From Purshia tridentata (taxonomy: Eukaryota > Streptophyta > Magnoliopsida > Rosales > Rosaceae): 43,342 bases of DNA. The translations under genes were made by a program, and so were the position numbers. Below are positions 1 through 11,770 of the stretch, piece after piece (the first letter of the stretch is position 1; each line of letters starts with the position of its first letter). Below the pieces are notes generated by a model. The model had not been told where the DNA came from. It searched no databases and saw only the letters and a program-made list of their open reading frames with translations. The stretch is taken from assembly GCA_003254885.1 (NCBI GenBank), contig QANT01001747.1, positions 1-43,342 on the forward strand. Reading direction: 5' to 3'.

Positions 1-803
1 ATTGATAATTTAGCCTTTAGATTAAAAATGCTTAATTTTAGCCAATAGATAGAGCAATGTTATACACTTACTAAGTTTATTTATAATTTTATGTTAAATT
101 ATGTGATCATATTTTGTTTATTCATATTCAAACAATTTTCTAAAAAAGTAATAGAAGGGCAAAAAAGTATATTAACAAAATTAATATTTTAAAAGAAATT
201 AGGTATTGAGTAGGCCATTGACTAAAATGTAATTTCTTAAAATATATCATTGACTATTATGAGATATGAATATATGCATTAACCTATTTGTAATTTAGAA
301 ATGTTTTATTGATTTATTTGTAATTTTCTAATCTTTTTACTCGTTAGACTGATTATTAGACTTGCTGACAACCCATTGTTTGAAAAAATATATATATACA
401 CATTTCTTTTCAACAAGAAAACTTAAATTAAATATATTTTGTCATAGAAAATATTTTAAAAAATGTAAAATCAGTAAAGTACACTGCGTATCAAATTATC
501 AATATCTTGAAAAAAATATACAATATAATATCTTTATCGACATGTTTTTTTAATGAATCCACCCATTATCAACACGAGTGGATACAATTCGATCCAACGT
601 GAATTCTCGTTTGTATCGGCAAGGGATCGCACGCCATCTGGGTTCAAATAATCACAGCTTTAGTAAACATGTGTTTTCAGTTTTCATAACAATAGAAAAA
701 GAAGACCATGTCTGTGTCGTTATTCATGGAGCATTATTTTGACTCTAATGGCGTACAAGTCTTTCTTCCCTACCCGGGCCACAAGATATATATGAAAATA
801 AAA
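1..803. other. AT-rich flank without a recognised gene
   Basis: This stretch is AT-rich and all its reading frames are short. I see no conserved domain, RNA gene or complete mobile element in it. Its right end probably belongs to the distal promoter of the F-box/kelch gene that starts downstream. Confidence 0.6.
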
Positions 804-1057
804 AATTTACTACAAAAAGACGTGGCATATAACACTACATCATGTGTCGTTATCCAATGCGGTCCAATAGTTGTCCTTAAAGTCACCCCCATTTCCATGC
901 CATAACCCAAAAAAAAAAAAAAAAAAAAAAAATTTACTACAAAAAGACGTGGCATATAACACTACACCATGTGTCGTTATCCAATGCGGTCCAATAGTTG
1001 TCCTTAAAGTCATCCCCATTTCCATGCCATAACCCACAAAAAAAAAAAAAAAAAAAA
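804..1057. repeat. 127-bp direct tandem duplication in a promoter, each copy ending in a poly-A run
   Basis: Copy 1 (804-930) and copy 2 (931-1057) are nearly identical, with only a few base changes (for example T/C near 840 and 967), and each ends in a run of about 20 or more A. Each copy carries the ABRE-like core ACGTGGC (820-826 and 947-953) and two CCAAT motifs. The pair lies just upstream of the probable transcript start of the F-box/kelch gene, so it doubles possible promoter elements. Confidence 0.9.
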
Positions 1058-1074
1058 AGACATGAAAGCAGATC

Positions 1075-1977
1075 AAGCTTCAAGAGAAAGAAGCATCTGC
1101 ATTGCCTTGGATTGTTACCAACCTAATTTGAGGGCTTCACACTTTCCTCTCTCAACAGGTAAAAACTGATGCATACCAATTCTTATTTTTTTTATTTATA
1201 TTAACTGTGTTTGATCTTGGTTGAAAATTGAAAAGGTTTACTGAAATGTGTAATCTTAGAATATATGTATCTGTGTTCAGTTTTTTTGGTTGCAATTCGG
1301 TTATTATGTTTAAAGTTTTAATTTTTATTGTTGTTTTTGCTTGGTTTCTGTTCTGGTTTGTCGTTGATACGATTTTAATTGTGGGTTTTTGAGTTTTTTT
1401 TTTTTGGGTGTATTATACGCTGTGTATCAGTGGATTATACGTTATTTCCTTTTAATTTTCTTCGAGTGTTGAAATCTCTTAAATTTTTATGGGTTTAAAG
1501 AGTCGTTTGGAGGTCAGTTGTGAAAGTTGGATTTTGCTATAAATATTGGTGGTCATTTGCCCAGATGATGGAAGTAAAGTTATGTCCTGTTTATTTTGGG
1601 TGAGAGAATGTAATCTTTGGGAAGTGGGGTGCCATTGCCCTTGGGAATTGATGTATCAGGATAGTACTATGGAAAAGGCCATAAAAGGCAGCATAAACTT
1701 AGCCCAAATTAGTCAAGAACATGAGAGATCCTTTTATTAGCTTTGGAGCCAAATGCTCATAAGTTTCTTCTTGCGTCTGTTTTGATAACTGCCAAACATG
1801 CTTTTTGAATTACAATTTTTTGTCTCTTTATGTTCTTCATTTAAATTTTGCATTGATGAACTGAAAGTAGAATGAATATTGTTGCAGCACTGAGTCTAGA
1901 GTCCAATATGGTGTCTTTTTTGAGTTTGGGTAGTTCCAAGGCTGGATTAATGAGTTTTTGATCTTTGCAGTTTCTCA
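1075..1977 (+). other. 5'UTR leader exon and 812-bp 5'UTR intron of the F-box/kelch gene
   Basis: A leader exon probably ends at 1158 with the donor CAACAG|GTAAAA, and the acceptor CTTTGCAG ends at 1970, seven bases before the ATG. This puts a long intron in the 5'UTR, a common plant arrangement. The transcript start (about 1075) is inferred only from the end of the upstream repeat. An alternative acceptor (TTGTTGCAG) lies near 1886. Confidence 0.6.
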
Positions 1978-3411
1978 ATGGGAACAATTTTGAGTTTGGC
2001 TGGTCCCAGGTCTGGGACAAACGAATACCATGAGGTCTCTCAGAATGATCCCTGCAAGAGGCAACGGATGTCACCATGTACTTATGAGGAGAGCGAAAGA
2101 CTAATTCCCAATCTTCCTGATGAGTTGTCAATCCAAATTATTGCTAGGCTTCCTCGAATTTGCTACTTCAACATCAGGCTGGTGTCACGGAAGTGGAAGG
2201 AAACTGTTATTAGCTCTGAGCTATTTAAATTGAGAAAAGAACTTGGCCGAACTGAAGAATGGCTGTATTTGTTGACTAAAATTGAAGAGGATAAACTTTT
2301 GTGGCATGCTTTTGACCCCTTGTCAAGAAAGTGGCAGAGGCTACCTCGGATGCCCAATGTAGTTTATGAAGAAGAATCTAGTAAAGGCTTGTCTTGGTTT
2401 TCGATGTGGAATATGGTGGGGCCAAGCATCAAAATTGCTGATACTATTAGAGGCTGGCTAGGGAGAAAGAACTTATTTAATCAAATGCCATTTTGTGGTT
2501 GTGCCATTGGAGCTGTTGATGGGTGCCTCTATGTTTTAGGTGGATTTTGTAGAGCCTCAACCATGAAATGTGTCTGGAGATTTGATCCAATTCAAAACGT
2601 GTGGAATGAAGTGACAGCCATGTTCACAAGCAGGGCCTATTGTAAGACAGGCGTTCTGAATAACAAGCTCTATGTTGTTGGAGGGGTTAGTCGGGGCCGA
2701 GGTGGATTGACCCCTCTTCAGTCTGCCGAAGTTTTTGACCCCTCCACTGGTACATGGTCCCAAGTACCAAGTATGCCATTCTCAAGAGCTCAAGCATTGC
2801 CTACTGCCTTTTTGACTGACATGCTGAAGCCTATTGCCACTGGGTTGACTTCATACATGGGAAGGTTATGTGTATCCCAGAGTTTGTATTCATGGCCCTT
2901 TTTTGTTGATGTTGGGGGAGAAATTTATGATCCTGAGACAAATAAGTGGGCTGAAATGCCAGTTGGAATGGGAGAGGGTTGGCCTGCTCGGCAGGCTGGT
3001 ACAAAGCTGAGCGTTGTGGTAGATGGTGAATTGTACGCTTTTGATCCTTCTAGTTCTTTGGATAGTGGTAAGATCAAGGTGTATGACCAAGGAGAAGATG
3101 CTTGGAAAGTTGTTATAGGAAAAGTCCCTGTTTATGATTTTTCTGGTTCAGAATCTCCATATCTACTTGCTGGTTTTCATGGTAAGCTTCATGTCATCAC
3201 AAAAGATGTTAATCATGAAATTGCAGTTCTGAGGGCTGACCTGTGCAATAATTTGGATTCATTGCCGTCAAGCTCAACTTGTCTCTTAGCTGGCTCCTTA
3301 TATGAACCTTCTGACTCACTGGCAGAATCAGATGCAGTTGTGTGGAAGGTTATTGGCACTAGAGATTTTGGGTCAGGTGAATTGGTCAGTTGTCAAGTTC
3401 TTGACATGTAG
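1978..3411 (+). CDS. F-box/kelch-repeat protein, At1g22040-like
   Basis: This is a single uninterrupted coding exon of 477 residues. An F-box lies at about residues 41-88 (LIPNLPDELSIQIIARLP, then RLVSRKWK). It is followed by kelch-type repeats at about residues 172-400, seen as paired hydrophobic strands with GG or DG turns such as LYVLGG (184-189) and LYVVGG (231-236), each followed by an FDP...W segment. In this family the F-box binds the SKP1 subunit of an SCF ubiquitin ligase and the kelch propeller recruits the substrate. The substrate is unknown here. The ATG sits seven bases after a good acceptor (ends 1970). The long KI..GWLGRK insert between F-box and propeller (about 140-170) fits the At1g22040 group, and the order with the next two genes supports that orthology. 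Confidence 0.93.
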   Translation: MGTILSLAGPRSGTNEYHEVSQNDPCKRQRMSPCTYEESERLIPNLPDELSIQIIARLPRICYFNIRLVSRKWKETVISSELFKLRKELGRTEEWLYLLTKIEEDKLLWHAFDPLSRKWQRLPRMPNVVYEEESSKGLSWFSMWNMVGPSIKIADTIRGWLGRKNLFNQMPFCGCAIGAVDGCLYVLGGFCRASTMKCVWRFDPIQNVWNEVTAMFTSRAYCKTGVLNNKLYVVGGVSRGRGGLTPLQSAEVFDPSTGTWSQVPSMPFSRAQALPTAFLTDMLKPIATGLTSYMGRLCVSQSLYSWPFFVDVGGEIYDPETNKWAEMPVGMGEGWPARQAGTKLSVVVDGELYAFDPSSSLDSGKIKVYDQGEDAWKVVIGKVPVYDFSGSESPYLLAGFHGKLHVITKDVNHEIAVLRADLCNNLDSLPSSSTCLLAGSLYEPSDSLAESDAVVWKVIGTRDFGSGELVSCQVLDM

Positions 3412-3868
3412 CATAGGGCTGAGAATCCCTGTACGCAAGTGGGAGATTTCATTCTATATGTGTTAGTTGTATGGCTTGAAGGCTGTGTTGATAGTTTAGT
3501 AGGAGCTCATCACCTGACCTCCTTACGTGACGCACTTTGCATTCTTAGGAACATGCAGTTCCGGTAAGTTATAGAATACATATGTATAAGCAAATCCAAG
3601 ATGAATAATGTAGCCTCAACATGGATTTTATAACTTGGTGTTCCTTTGCTGGATTATGTATCTCAATTGAAAGGGAAAAAGAGAATATGTATATTCATTA
3701 AATATAGCTGCATTATTTTTTTCATAAAAATGAAAAAATTAAAGTCAAATAAGCTAGACAATGTGCTGCACTTGCTTGGTCGATCACTTCTGGGCATATT
3801 TTCTATCTGTGATTTCTATGGCTACCGCTTCGGTACTATTACTGAGATCCATTTCATATGTGTATATG

Positions 3869-3887
3869 TATATATATATATATATAT
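3869..3887. repeat. (TA)n microsatellite
   Basis: This is an uninterrupted TA dinucleotide run, in or just after the 3'UTR region of the F-box/kelch gene. Confidence 0.9.
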
Positions 3888-6459
3888 TCTCTGAACATTT
3901 CAGACTTAAAATTTAGTTGGGTATGCAATCTCTTCTGATATCAATGCTTGCATCATCACTTCTTGAATGCGGAACAATAACTGGAAGCCGTGAAACTGTT
4001 AGATAAAAGTTTTTAACCCATGTACTGAAGATTAAAAACTTTCAAATGGGTTTGTTTTGTTACACACTTCTTTAACTTAGAAATATGATGTGAAGCTCTG
4101 CCTAGTTTTTTATCTGGTCGTTCAGTCTTTGAAGTCTACAGTTTTAATTCCCTTGCAGTGATATCCTCCATCACATTCTTTACAGTTTGGGTTTTCAATT
4201 TTGGTATGTTTGTGAGTGATCATTTGGCAGTTAGGGACTCAAATCAGATAGCCTTGTATGCTGCATAATTTTGATGAATGGTGAATCTGATGTAGTTAAG
4301 TGATTTGCCTCTTTAGTCATTAGAAACTTGCATATATTTATTTTCTGGCCACAAAGCAAAACAGCTTTTACTATCATATTACAATATAATGATTAATTCT
4401 GGTAGCAACCTTGTCAATAATTGGGTAGATTCCCCTTATGCTTCATGTTTTAGATGGATTTAGATGCAACCCCAAATATGAGTTACATAGAGCAATTTCT
4501 AAACTCCATTAGTGGTTTTTCCACCTTGAGAGCAGATTTTTATGAGGGTGAACAGATTGTTATGAATTATGCATAAGATTGTGTTCCTTGAGATTATAAT
4601 GCAGAATTTGAATATGTGAAGAGATATTTGTAAGCTGACATCTTCTGCACCCAATAAATTCACTGGTAATTGCTTTGTGATTGGTGTCAATGTACAAGTT
4701 GCCTGGTTGACATTCATATGTGAGGGTGATACTGATTCAACTGTTTCTACACATTCATTTAAGTGTGTTGCAACTTTTGTGGTGCTTGTGCTAATGCTAT
4801 CAAATTTGTTATACATCTTCATATGATGACTTGAACTCTCATGATGGAGTGATTGCATATATCAGAGAGACTTGAAATTTTGCATAACATATTGTGTAGA
4901 ACATTAAATTTAACAGTTGGATTGACAAGAAAGAAATCCTTAAACGTGTTACTTTACATTTGGATCAAATGATCTAATTTGCAGGAAAGTTTTCGATCTC
5001 TTATTAAATATTTACATGTTAAGACTGTGAGTCAAAAGCGTTGGTTAGGTAAAATCATCACATTTGAAAATACAATCTCAATTTACAGTGTAATGACATA
5101 ACATATATATGTCATATTATATGGCAAGAGATTGTTGGTCTCAATTTAACAAGCATACATTTGAAACAAATTAATTTTCAAGCAGACGTGAATGCATTAT
5201 ATTGATGAATTCTTCATCTGGATTTGACATATTCACCATCAATCTCTTAAGTCCTTATAAATTATTTCCTTTTGAATCTTTCAAATGTCACCAAGAAAAC
5301 GTGTACGCATTTTTGTTTTGGGTAGGGATGTTATTGTTACTAATCCTAGTGGTTGCCTTCCATGACTTTGATTCGATGGGTGTAGTGACTAATTCAATCA
5401 ATATGGCTAAGTTGTGTCAAAATTAAATTAGATGCTTCCATTATGTAAGTGATCATATCTAGTACATAAAAGTCTCTCCTATGCATATATGCTTATTATT
5501 TTCTTTTAAAGCATGTTTGATTCTAATTCCCCATTATTAAAATTCTTTCATCCGCACTGAATTAATGGTTTAACTTTAAGGGATCATAGTTTCTTAATCA
5601 TGTTTTAAACGATGCATGGTGTTAAGTTTCCAACCAACCGTATAAAGGCATCATGAGAGACTATCTCTACAACAGAAAATTTTGGGTAAGACGTGTTATT
5701 ACAAAATCATTATCATTTTGATGTAGTACAAGTTACAAGAGATTTATTTTTGTGAATTTTTTAGTTTCGGCATGGATAACCTGTTTTTGACTAAACCGAA
5801 GAGGAAATTAGTCGAGATTCATGCAAGTTGGCCCATACACCCCTGACAACCTAATAAAAAAAATCATTATGATGTAGCGGGTAATAGTTTATAAATGATA
5901 TAAATTGTGAATGACATATAATTATATATAATAATTAAAATTTATATTCTATAGTGTAAAGGTGAAATTGTCAATATTCAAATGCCAAAAAGTGATTATA
6001 CGACATACAGTAATCAAAATTTTCCAAATTATAAACATTTTATAAACGATTGAACTAATTATAATTCAATTATGTTAGCATAACAAGATGGTGTAAGCTT
6101 TCCATCCGACCAAACAAGTCCAGCCAAGGGAAGCAAGTGGCCTGCTTGTGCCACCACCTTCAACTTACAAATATACAGCTCATGAAGAGGCATTTACGTA
6201 ACACAGGATTTGATGAATAAAACTATCCAAACGTGACTGGCAATCTTGACCAGATCTTCTGTTTTCCATTTGTACGTGGAGAAATTGGGTCATAGACCAT
6301 TTACTGGTCTTGTTTTTATTCTGGCTATCTATGCCTCGTGGATTAATTTAGTTACAGTTTGGGACGAATTACAATGAGTATAAAAATATGGTAATAATAA
6401 TATTATTGTAAAAAAATAAAAATAAAAATTTAGTTTTAGGATTGAACTAATATGCGGAT

Positions 6460-6580
6460 GTATTTTTAACTCTAGGATGTAACAACTTTACTGTTTCCCA
6501 TATCTCATTATTCTATGAAACGTATTTTTAACTTATGGATGTAACGGATTTACTTTTTTCCATATTTCATGCACACTAAA
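6460..6580. repeat. Diverged 62-bp tandem duplication
   Basis: Two copies start with GTATTTTTAAC at 6460 and 6522 and continue with a shared GGATGTAAC and a CCATAT.TCAT segment. They differ at many positions, so this duplication is older than the others in the window. Confidence 0.6.
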
Positions 6581-7228
6581 GAAATTTTTTTTACGGAATT
6601 GGAGAAGGAGTTAGCCAAGATATACGTAAGTTGACTCTGACATCTCTAACCACCTAAACATAAAAAAGAGACAATTTTTTAATTTTTCTGAAAGTTATTC
6701 TATACTATTATGCTCTAAAATCAAAATTTTAAATTATAACAAATCATAAATTAGCGTTTTGTAAGCTGTCAAATAATTACAAAGGATATGAACACTTCCA
6801 TTCACCATTTTTTCAAATCTAGTACAATTTTTTAATTTATGGAGATTAAACTCGAAACATATTCCAACAAATTTTATAAAAATATTATTAGATCAATAAT
6901 TTGTTGGTTTAAGAGTAAAAATTTGAATATTATACTCCCTTTTTGGAAAAGATGTATAGATAACTAATTTTTCTAATCATAAATTCCGCACATGAGAGTT
7001 TTAAAAATCTGATTCTTTTCTGCTGTGTTTTTTCAGTTTATTTTTTCAAACAGTTTATTTTTTAACACTTGCATGATTCCCTTTTATATATAGTAAAGGC
7101 CAAAGCCATCAGCTCTGTTTTTTTGTTTCTTTTTTCGATTTTGAAGGTCATGACTCATGAATCATGATGACAACTATCAATTGCCGAAAGCCTTAAAAAA
7201 AGTTGTAAAAAAGTTATAGTAATTACGT

Positions 7229-7622
7229 TAAAAGGGATATTATCTACTTTCTTCGTTTATCTTATTTATTAACTCTTTCTTTTATTATTTTTATTGTTAT
7301 AATGTATTTTTATAATTCAAATCATTTTATTTAAATTATTATCTAAATATTATTTTTATAAAAAATTAACTAAATTAAAAATTATTTAATTATGTAATTA
7401 CATTGTTATAAATAAATAATAAATTAAATTATTATCAAAATTATCTATTTATTTGATAATGGTCAAATAATTTGTTTTTATTTAATTTTTTGTAAATATA
7501 ATCTTCATAATTAAATTAAAAATATAAATAATTTAGATTATAAAAATATCTTGTAAAATTAATAATGTAAAAAGGATTGGTAGAGAAAAAAAATTTAGAA
7601 AAAGTGAATAGCATTCATCCTT
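7229..7622. mobile_element. AT-rich imperfect fold-back, possible old MITE
   Basis: The left arm begins AAAGGGATATTATCTACTTT. The reverse complement of the right end reads GAAGGATGAATGCTATTCACT, and both arms then continue as long AT-rich tracts that resemble each other. The match is imperfect and I could not define a target-site duplication, so the borders are approximate and the call is tentative. Confidence 0.35.
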
Positions 7623-8064
7623 CGGTAATACAATAGTAAAATATGGGCAAATATGTAATCACGGTCTTTTATGACTGGAAATTTCTGTTAATTCAGGTGA
7701 AAAATCTCACTCAGATCGTTTTGGGTACTCTGTACTTTCTTATTTTCTACATCAAGCAATTCAAAGGAGCTGTCTTTTCTCTCCTTGGATTGATTTCATA
7801 GATTCCTATCAGTCACTGCTACTTTTGGGTTTTGCATCAACAAGAAGGAGCTTGGATCTTTTTCACTTCTCAGTATAAGCCCCAAGTTCAATACAGCTTT
7901 TTGGATATTGCTTCTTTATTGGGTGTCAAAGCTTTTTGCTCATCTGGGTCTAAGAAATCAGATTAATCTGGGTTTTCTTTGATTTTGTCTGTTGTGGGAT
8001 TTAATCTGAGTCTTGGAGAGTGTTATGAGAATTTGAGGAGGTGGGTTTGCTGGAAGGTTCATCT

Positions 8065-10009
8065 ATGGCAGACCAAGATTTGATTGATCTCAAATTTAGG
8101 CTATTCGATGGCACAGACATAGGTCCACACAAGTATAGCCCATCTACGACAGTAACATCCCTCAAAGAGAAAATACTTGCACAATGGCCCAAAGGTTATA
8201 TTTCTTCCTTTTTCGCCTATACTTATGTAAAAGTTTGGTATATATTGTTGCAAAAACTTAGATATCTTGTTGAGGTTCTTTTGCTTTTTAATTCTATACT
8301 ATTGGGTTGGGATTCTTGAGAGATTTTTGCATCAAGATTTCTGATTTGATCATCACAACTTCCGGTGGTATTATTTACTTGGAATCTTTTTAGACCATCT
8401 TAGCATTTTTTACTGGGTACAATGGTTGGAGCTCATTTAGGCTTAGGGTGTTGTACACTGTAAGAATTGAAACCCACCTCTACTGGATAGTTTTTTGGCC
8501 AAAATTGTTGAAACAAAGATGTTGTTGCTAGTACTGAAGATCATATTGCTTCGGTATTGACACTTCTGTTGAGAAATAATTTTTGTTCTTATCATTACCC
8601 TTACTGCCTTGTCCAAGCTATTTGAGGCTCCCACTCTGTCCTTCAGTATACATTTAGTGTCATGATGGCGGTTTGAAAATGACGCAAATGGACTATGACA
8701 GTTCTGAGTTCTTGATAAGAGTATGTTTAGGTTAGCCATATATTTTATGAATAATCTAATGAATTTGCTTGTTTATTCTACCGCTTTAGAACCCCTGTTT
8801 CATATTTGTTTCTGGTGTATTGTCGCCCCACCCTAACCAGACTATTGAAAAAATGCAAAAAGTGCTGATATTTTGCCAAAATTTATGAAGCTTAAGGTTG
8901 CTTTATGATCACAACATTGTGCTTTGGTTTGAAACTTCACTTATATTTTCTCATGCAATGCAATATCTATTTGATAGACAAAGAAAATGGTCCAAGGACA
9001 ATAAATGATTTGAAGCTTATTAATGCGGGAAAGATACTGGAAAACAACAGGACACTAGCCGATTCCAGACTTCCAGTTGGTGAACTCCCAGGAGGTCTCA
9101 TCACTATGCATGTGGTTGTGCGTCCTCCTATTGCAGACAAAAAGAATGGTAATTAGTTTTATTTTTCTGGACATACTTGCAATTATGTTGCATATATCTT
9201 ATAGCACTTGGTGAATTTGTTGTTTTGATTAGTCTCTTCCCCAAAATATCCGTCATCTTGGCTCTTATGATGAATGGTTTCCCCTTGGTTGTCAGTCTAT
9301 TTTAGTTAAGATGCATAATTCTTATGCATCAGTCTCTTATGAACACAGTTCTTTCTGAGAAATAAGAAGCTAGGTGTTCTTGCTTCTGTTTTCCTCTTTA
9401 TCTCTTGACCCTCAGCCAAACAACTCAGCATTGCTAGAAATCTGGATTCAGTTTTTAGCCAACCATTAAAACCTCATAGTTATCATTAGTACAGCTTCTT
9501 AATGATATTGCAATGTATGTACCAGGGAGCTGAGAGTAATAGATCAATGGTTATTTAATGTGTTATCTTCTATAATAGTTGTAAAGCATAATAGGCTCTT
9601 ATTTATCCATTTATTCATTTATTTTGTATGTTTGTTCCTTATCTGAATTTCTGGTCCTTCCCCTCCCTTGAAGTTGGCTTTGTATATTGTCCCTTTTTTT
9701 CCTGTGTGCTATCATTCTTCCATTAGAAATTCTCACAATCTAAGAAAAATTTAAGGGTCGCATTTGTTTTTCAATAATTATTTGGAGATGAATCATGGAA
9801 CTAGAAATTCTGGCTACCGAAACGCAACTATGAACTTCACAATATGAGACACTTAGACATTTACGTTACATAATGCATGGACATAGGATTATGCTACCAA
9901 AACTTTGGAAAGCATTTCCAGACACAAGGAACTAATGGTTACACTTTCTACAGATAAATTGCAGAATGATTCTCCAGAGCAGCCCCGATGTTCATGCTCA
10001 ATATTGTAG
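8065..10009 (+). CDS. MUB: Membrane-anchored ubiquitin-fold protein (MUB)
   Basis: Three exons join in frame: 8065-8194, 8978-9148 and 9954-10009, giving 118 residues. All introns are GT-AG (AAAG|GT, GATAG|AC, AATG|GT, CTACAG|AT). Residues 1 to about 97 form a ubiquitin-like fold with the family signatures KFRLFDGTDIGP near the start, then KENGP, LINAGKILENN and TMHVVV. The C-terminus ends CSCSIL. The last four residues are a CaaX box whose final Leu favours geranylgeranylation at Cys115, and Cys113 could be palmitoylated. MUBs are tethered to the plasma membrane and bind a subset of E2 ubiquitin-conjugating enzymes. The in-frame GTG upstream at 8041 is not the start; the ATG at 8065 matches the family N-terminus. 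The closest relative by position is Arabidopsis MUB6 (At1g22050). Confidence 0.95.
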
Positions 10010-11770
10010 CTCCAGCTAAGAAGCTTGACAGAGCTTCTTCAGTCTGTTAGTGTCATTCCATGTCTTTTCTATTGCTGGGATGCAATTCAAAGTATCAGTT
10101 CCCAATCACAAGTGGTAGCAAGAAGTTCATGGATCCATCAGCCACACTTTTGTTACTTTGCATCTTATGGTTTCCCTATGTAGAACACCTTTTTTAGTTC
10201 CTTATTGCATGTGATTTGTTAATGAGAAATTCAGAGCTTCTGATTTATTGTCACCATTGAAAAAAAGTGTTAAAAAAAAAAAAGCAAAGAACAAAATAAA
10301 CAATTGATTTGGGAGTTTTATTGTAAGCCGACTTCTGTTTATATTGGTACAAGAACAATTTTTTCACTTGTATGTACTATACATTACTGTATGTACCACT
10401 CTCTGTTTCAGACTTTCAGAGTATTTTATATTATTTGCTTTAAACCGACTCCATAACCCTGTTTGTATCAGAAAAAAGACTTGTTCCCTATAATTTAATA
10501 TGAATAAATTCAATAAGTGTTGAGTACACACTAAAAATGACAATTAATCTACAGGTCAAGAGAACAAAATAAAATCGTTTGATTAAGAAACCCAGCAGCC
10601 ATGAATTATACTTCAAGATAGAATGTGAGGACAATATCTCCATGCCTTTGCACCATCCTTCCGTCACATGGCTGTCAGTAATTATTGGTAAATGGCTCAA
10701 GGCACGATACAAAACCTAGATTCTGTTCTTGATATTTTCTTCATTAATATATAAATCTACTGCTAAAGGATATTCCAAACTTTAGCAACAGGTCCATTTC
10801 ATTAGACTTCTTTCTGTTGTAGGAAGATATTTTCTTCATTAATATATAAATCTACTGCTAAAGGATATTCCAAACTTTATGCAACAGGTCCATTTCATTA
10901 GACTTCTTTCTGTTGTAGGAAGAAAAAAAAAAAAGGACTTTTTCTCTTTTCCTGTAAGTTACCTAATCTAAATTCCCAGTACTAGTGTCAATCACCAATA
11001 CAATTGCAAGCCCAAAGGGAATATGAGAAATTTTAAAAACTAGTTCTTGTTTGTTAGAGTTTTAGAAATATAACCCTCAAGTTGTTAGAATCATTCTCAA
11101 GTAGTGCTCCAACCATGTCAAGCTGTGCTCAAGGGTAGCTTGAGCACTAAAGAGTTATATTTATAAAATTGAAAAAAAAAAAAAAAACACTATACATGTA
11201 AGCGTAAAAATGTCAGCTAGTTTTTCAAATTTCAAGCTGCTTTTAGTTTTCTTGTCTACATATTATTGCAAGCCCTAAACAGTCTTTGAAACCAATAATT
11301 ATCAAACCCATGTTGAGCATAGGCTGTGAACAAGCCAATATGACACGCAACTAGCAAGTAAACTGAGATAAAATTGCCAAATTCCACCAACAATAAATTG
11401 GAATGCAGAAGGGATGTATGGGAAGACGTTCGCAATGTTTTTCTTCAAGATATTATAGTAAGGACTGGAAAATAAAAAATTGATTTACTATACAACAGAT
11501 AAAATTACAACAATTCAATACGTTACAGGTATCTGTACTTATGATACTATTAACCAGGGACAAAACAGCAGAGTTTTTTTATTTACACTGCTTCTTAGCT
11601 TTTGATACCGCTTTCAAAGATTGTAAAGTTTCACCACTAGCAGCCAAGTGATCCATCATTATTCAACTTTGACATGATGACACAATGTAGCAAGGCATCT
11701 GAGACCTTCAACTTTTTAACCCAGTAAAGTGTATATCTTCACAAACATGGAATGGCAACAGTGGCTATGA
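10010..11770. other. Convergent 3' region between the MUB and coiled-coil genes
   Basis: MUB (+) and the coiled-coil gene (-) converge here, so most of this span is likely 3'UTR and a short spacer. It holds A-runs, a 95-bp tandem duplication (10731-10921) and no coding potential that I can support. Confidence 0.6.
10731..10921. repeat. 95/96-bp direct tandem duplication
   Basis: Copy 1 (10731-10825) and copy 2 (10826-10921) both begin GATATTTTCTTCATTAATAT and end TTGTTGTAGGAA-like. They differ by a small change (TTTAGC against TTTATGC), so the event is recent. Confidence 0.93.

Larger units (their letters stand above)
3412..7680. other. 4.2-kb spacer between the F-box/kelch and MUB genes
   Basis: The first few hundred bases are the F-box/kelch 3'UTR. 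The rest is AT-rich, with many stops in all frames and no recognised domain. It holds a TA microsatellite (3869-3887), weak SINE-like tails (about 5805-5870 and 6600-6670), a diverged 62-bp tandem repeat (6460-6580) and an AT-rich fold-back (about 7229-7622). Confidence 0.6.

Noticed and set aside
804-1057. Retroposed transcripts with poly-A tails
   Set aside because: Both units sit directly head to tail with matching flank order and no target duplications; a tandem duplication that includes an A-run is simpler.
4499-4858. A 119-residue minus-strand open frame in the spacer
   Set aside because: No domain, splice context or paralogue; the second half is hydrophobic low-complexity sequence typical of AT-rich DNA. 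Chance is the simplest explanation.
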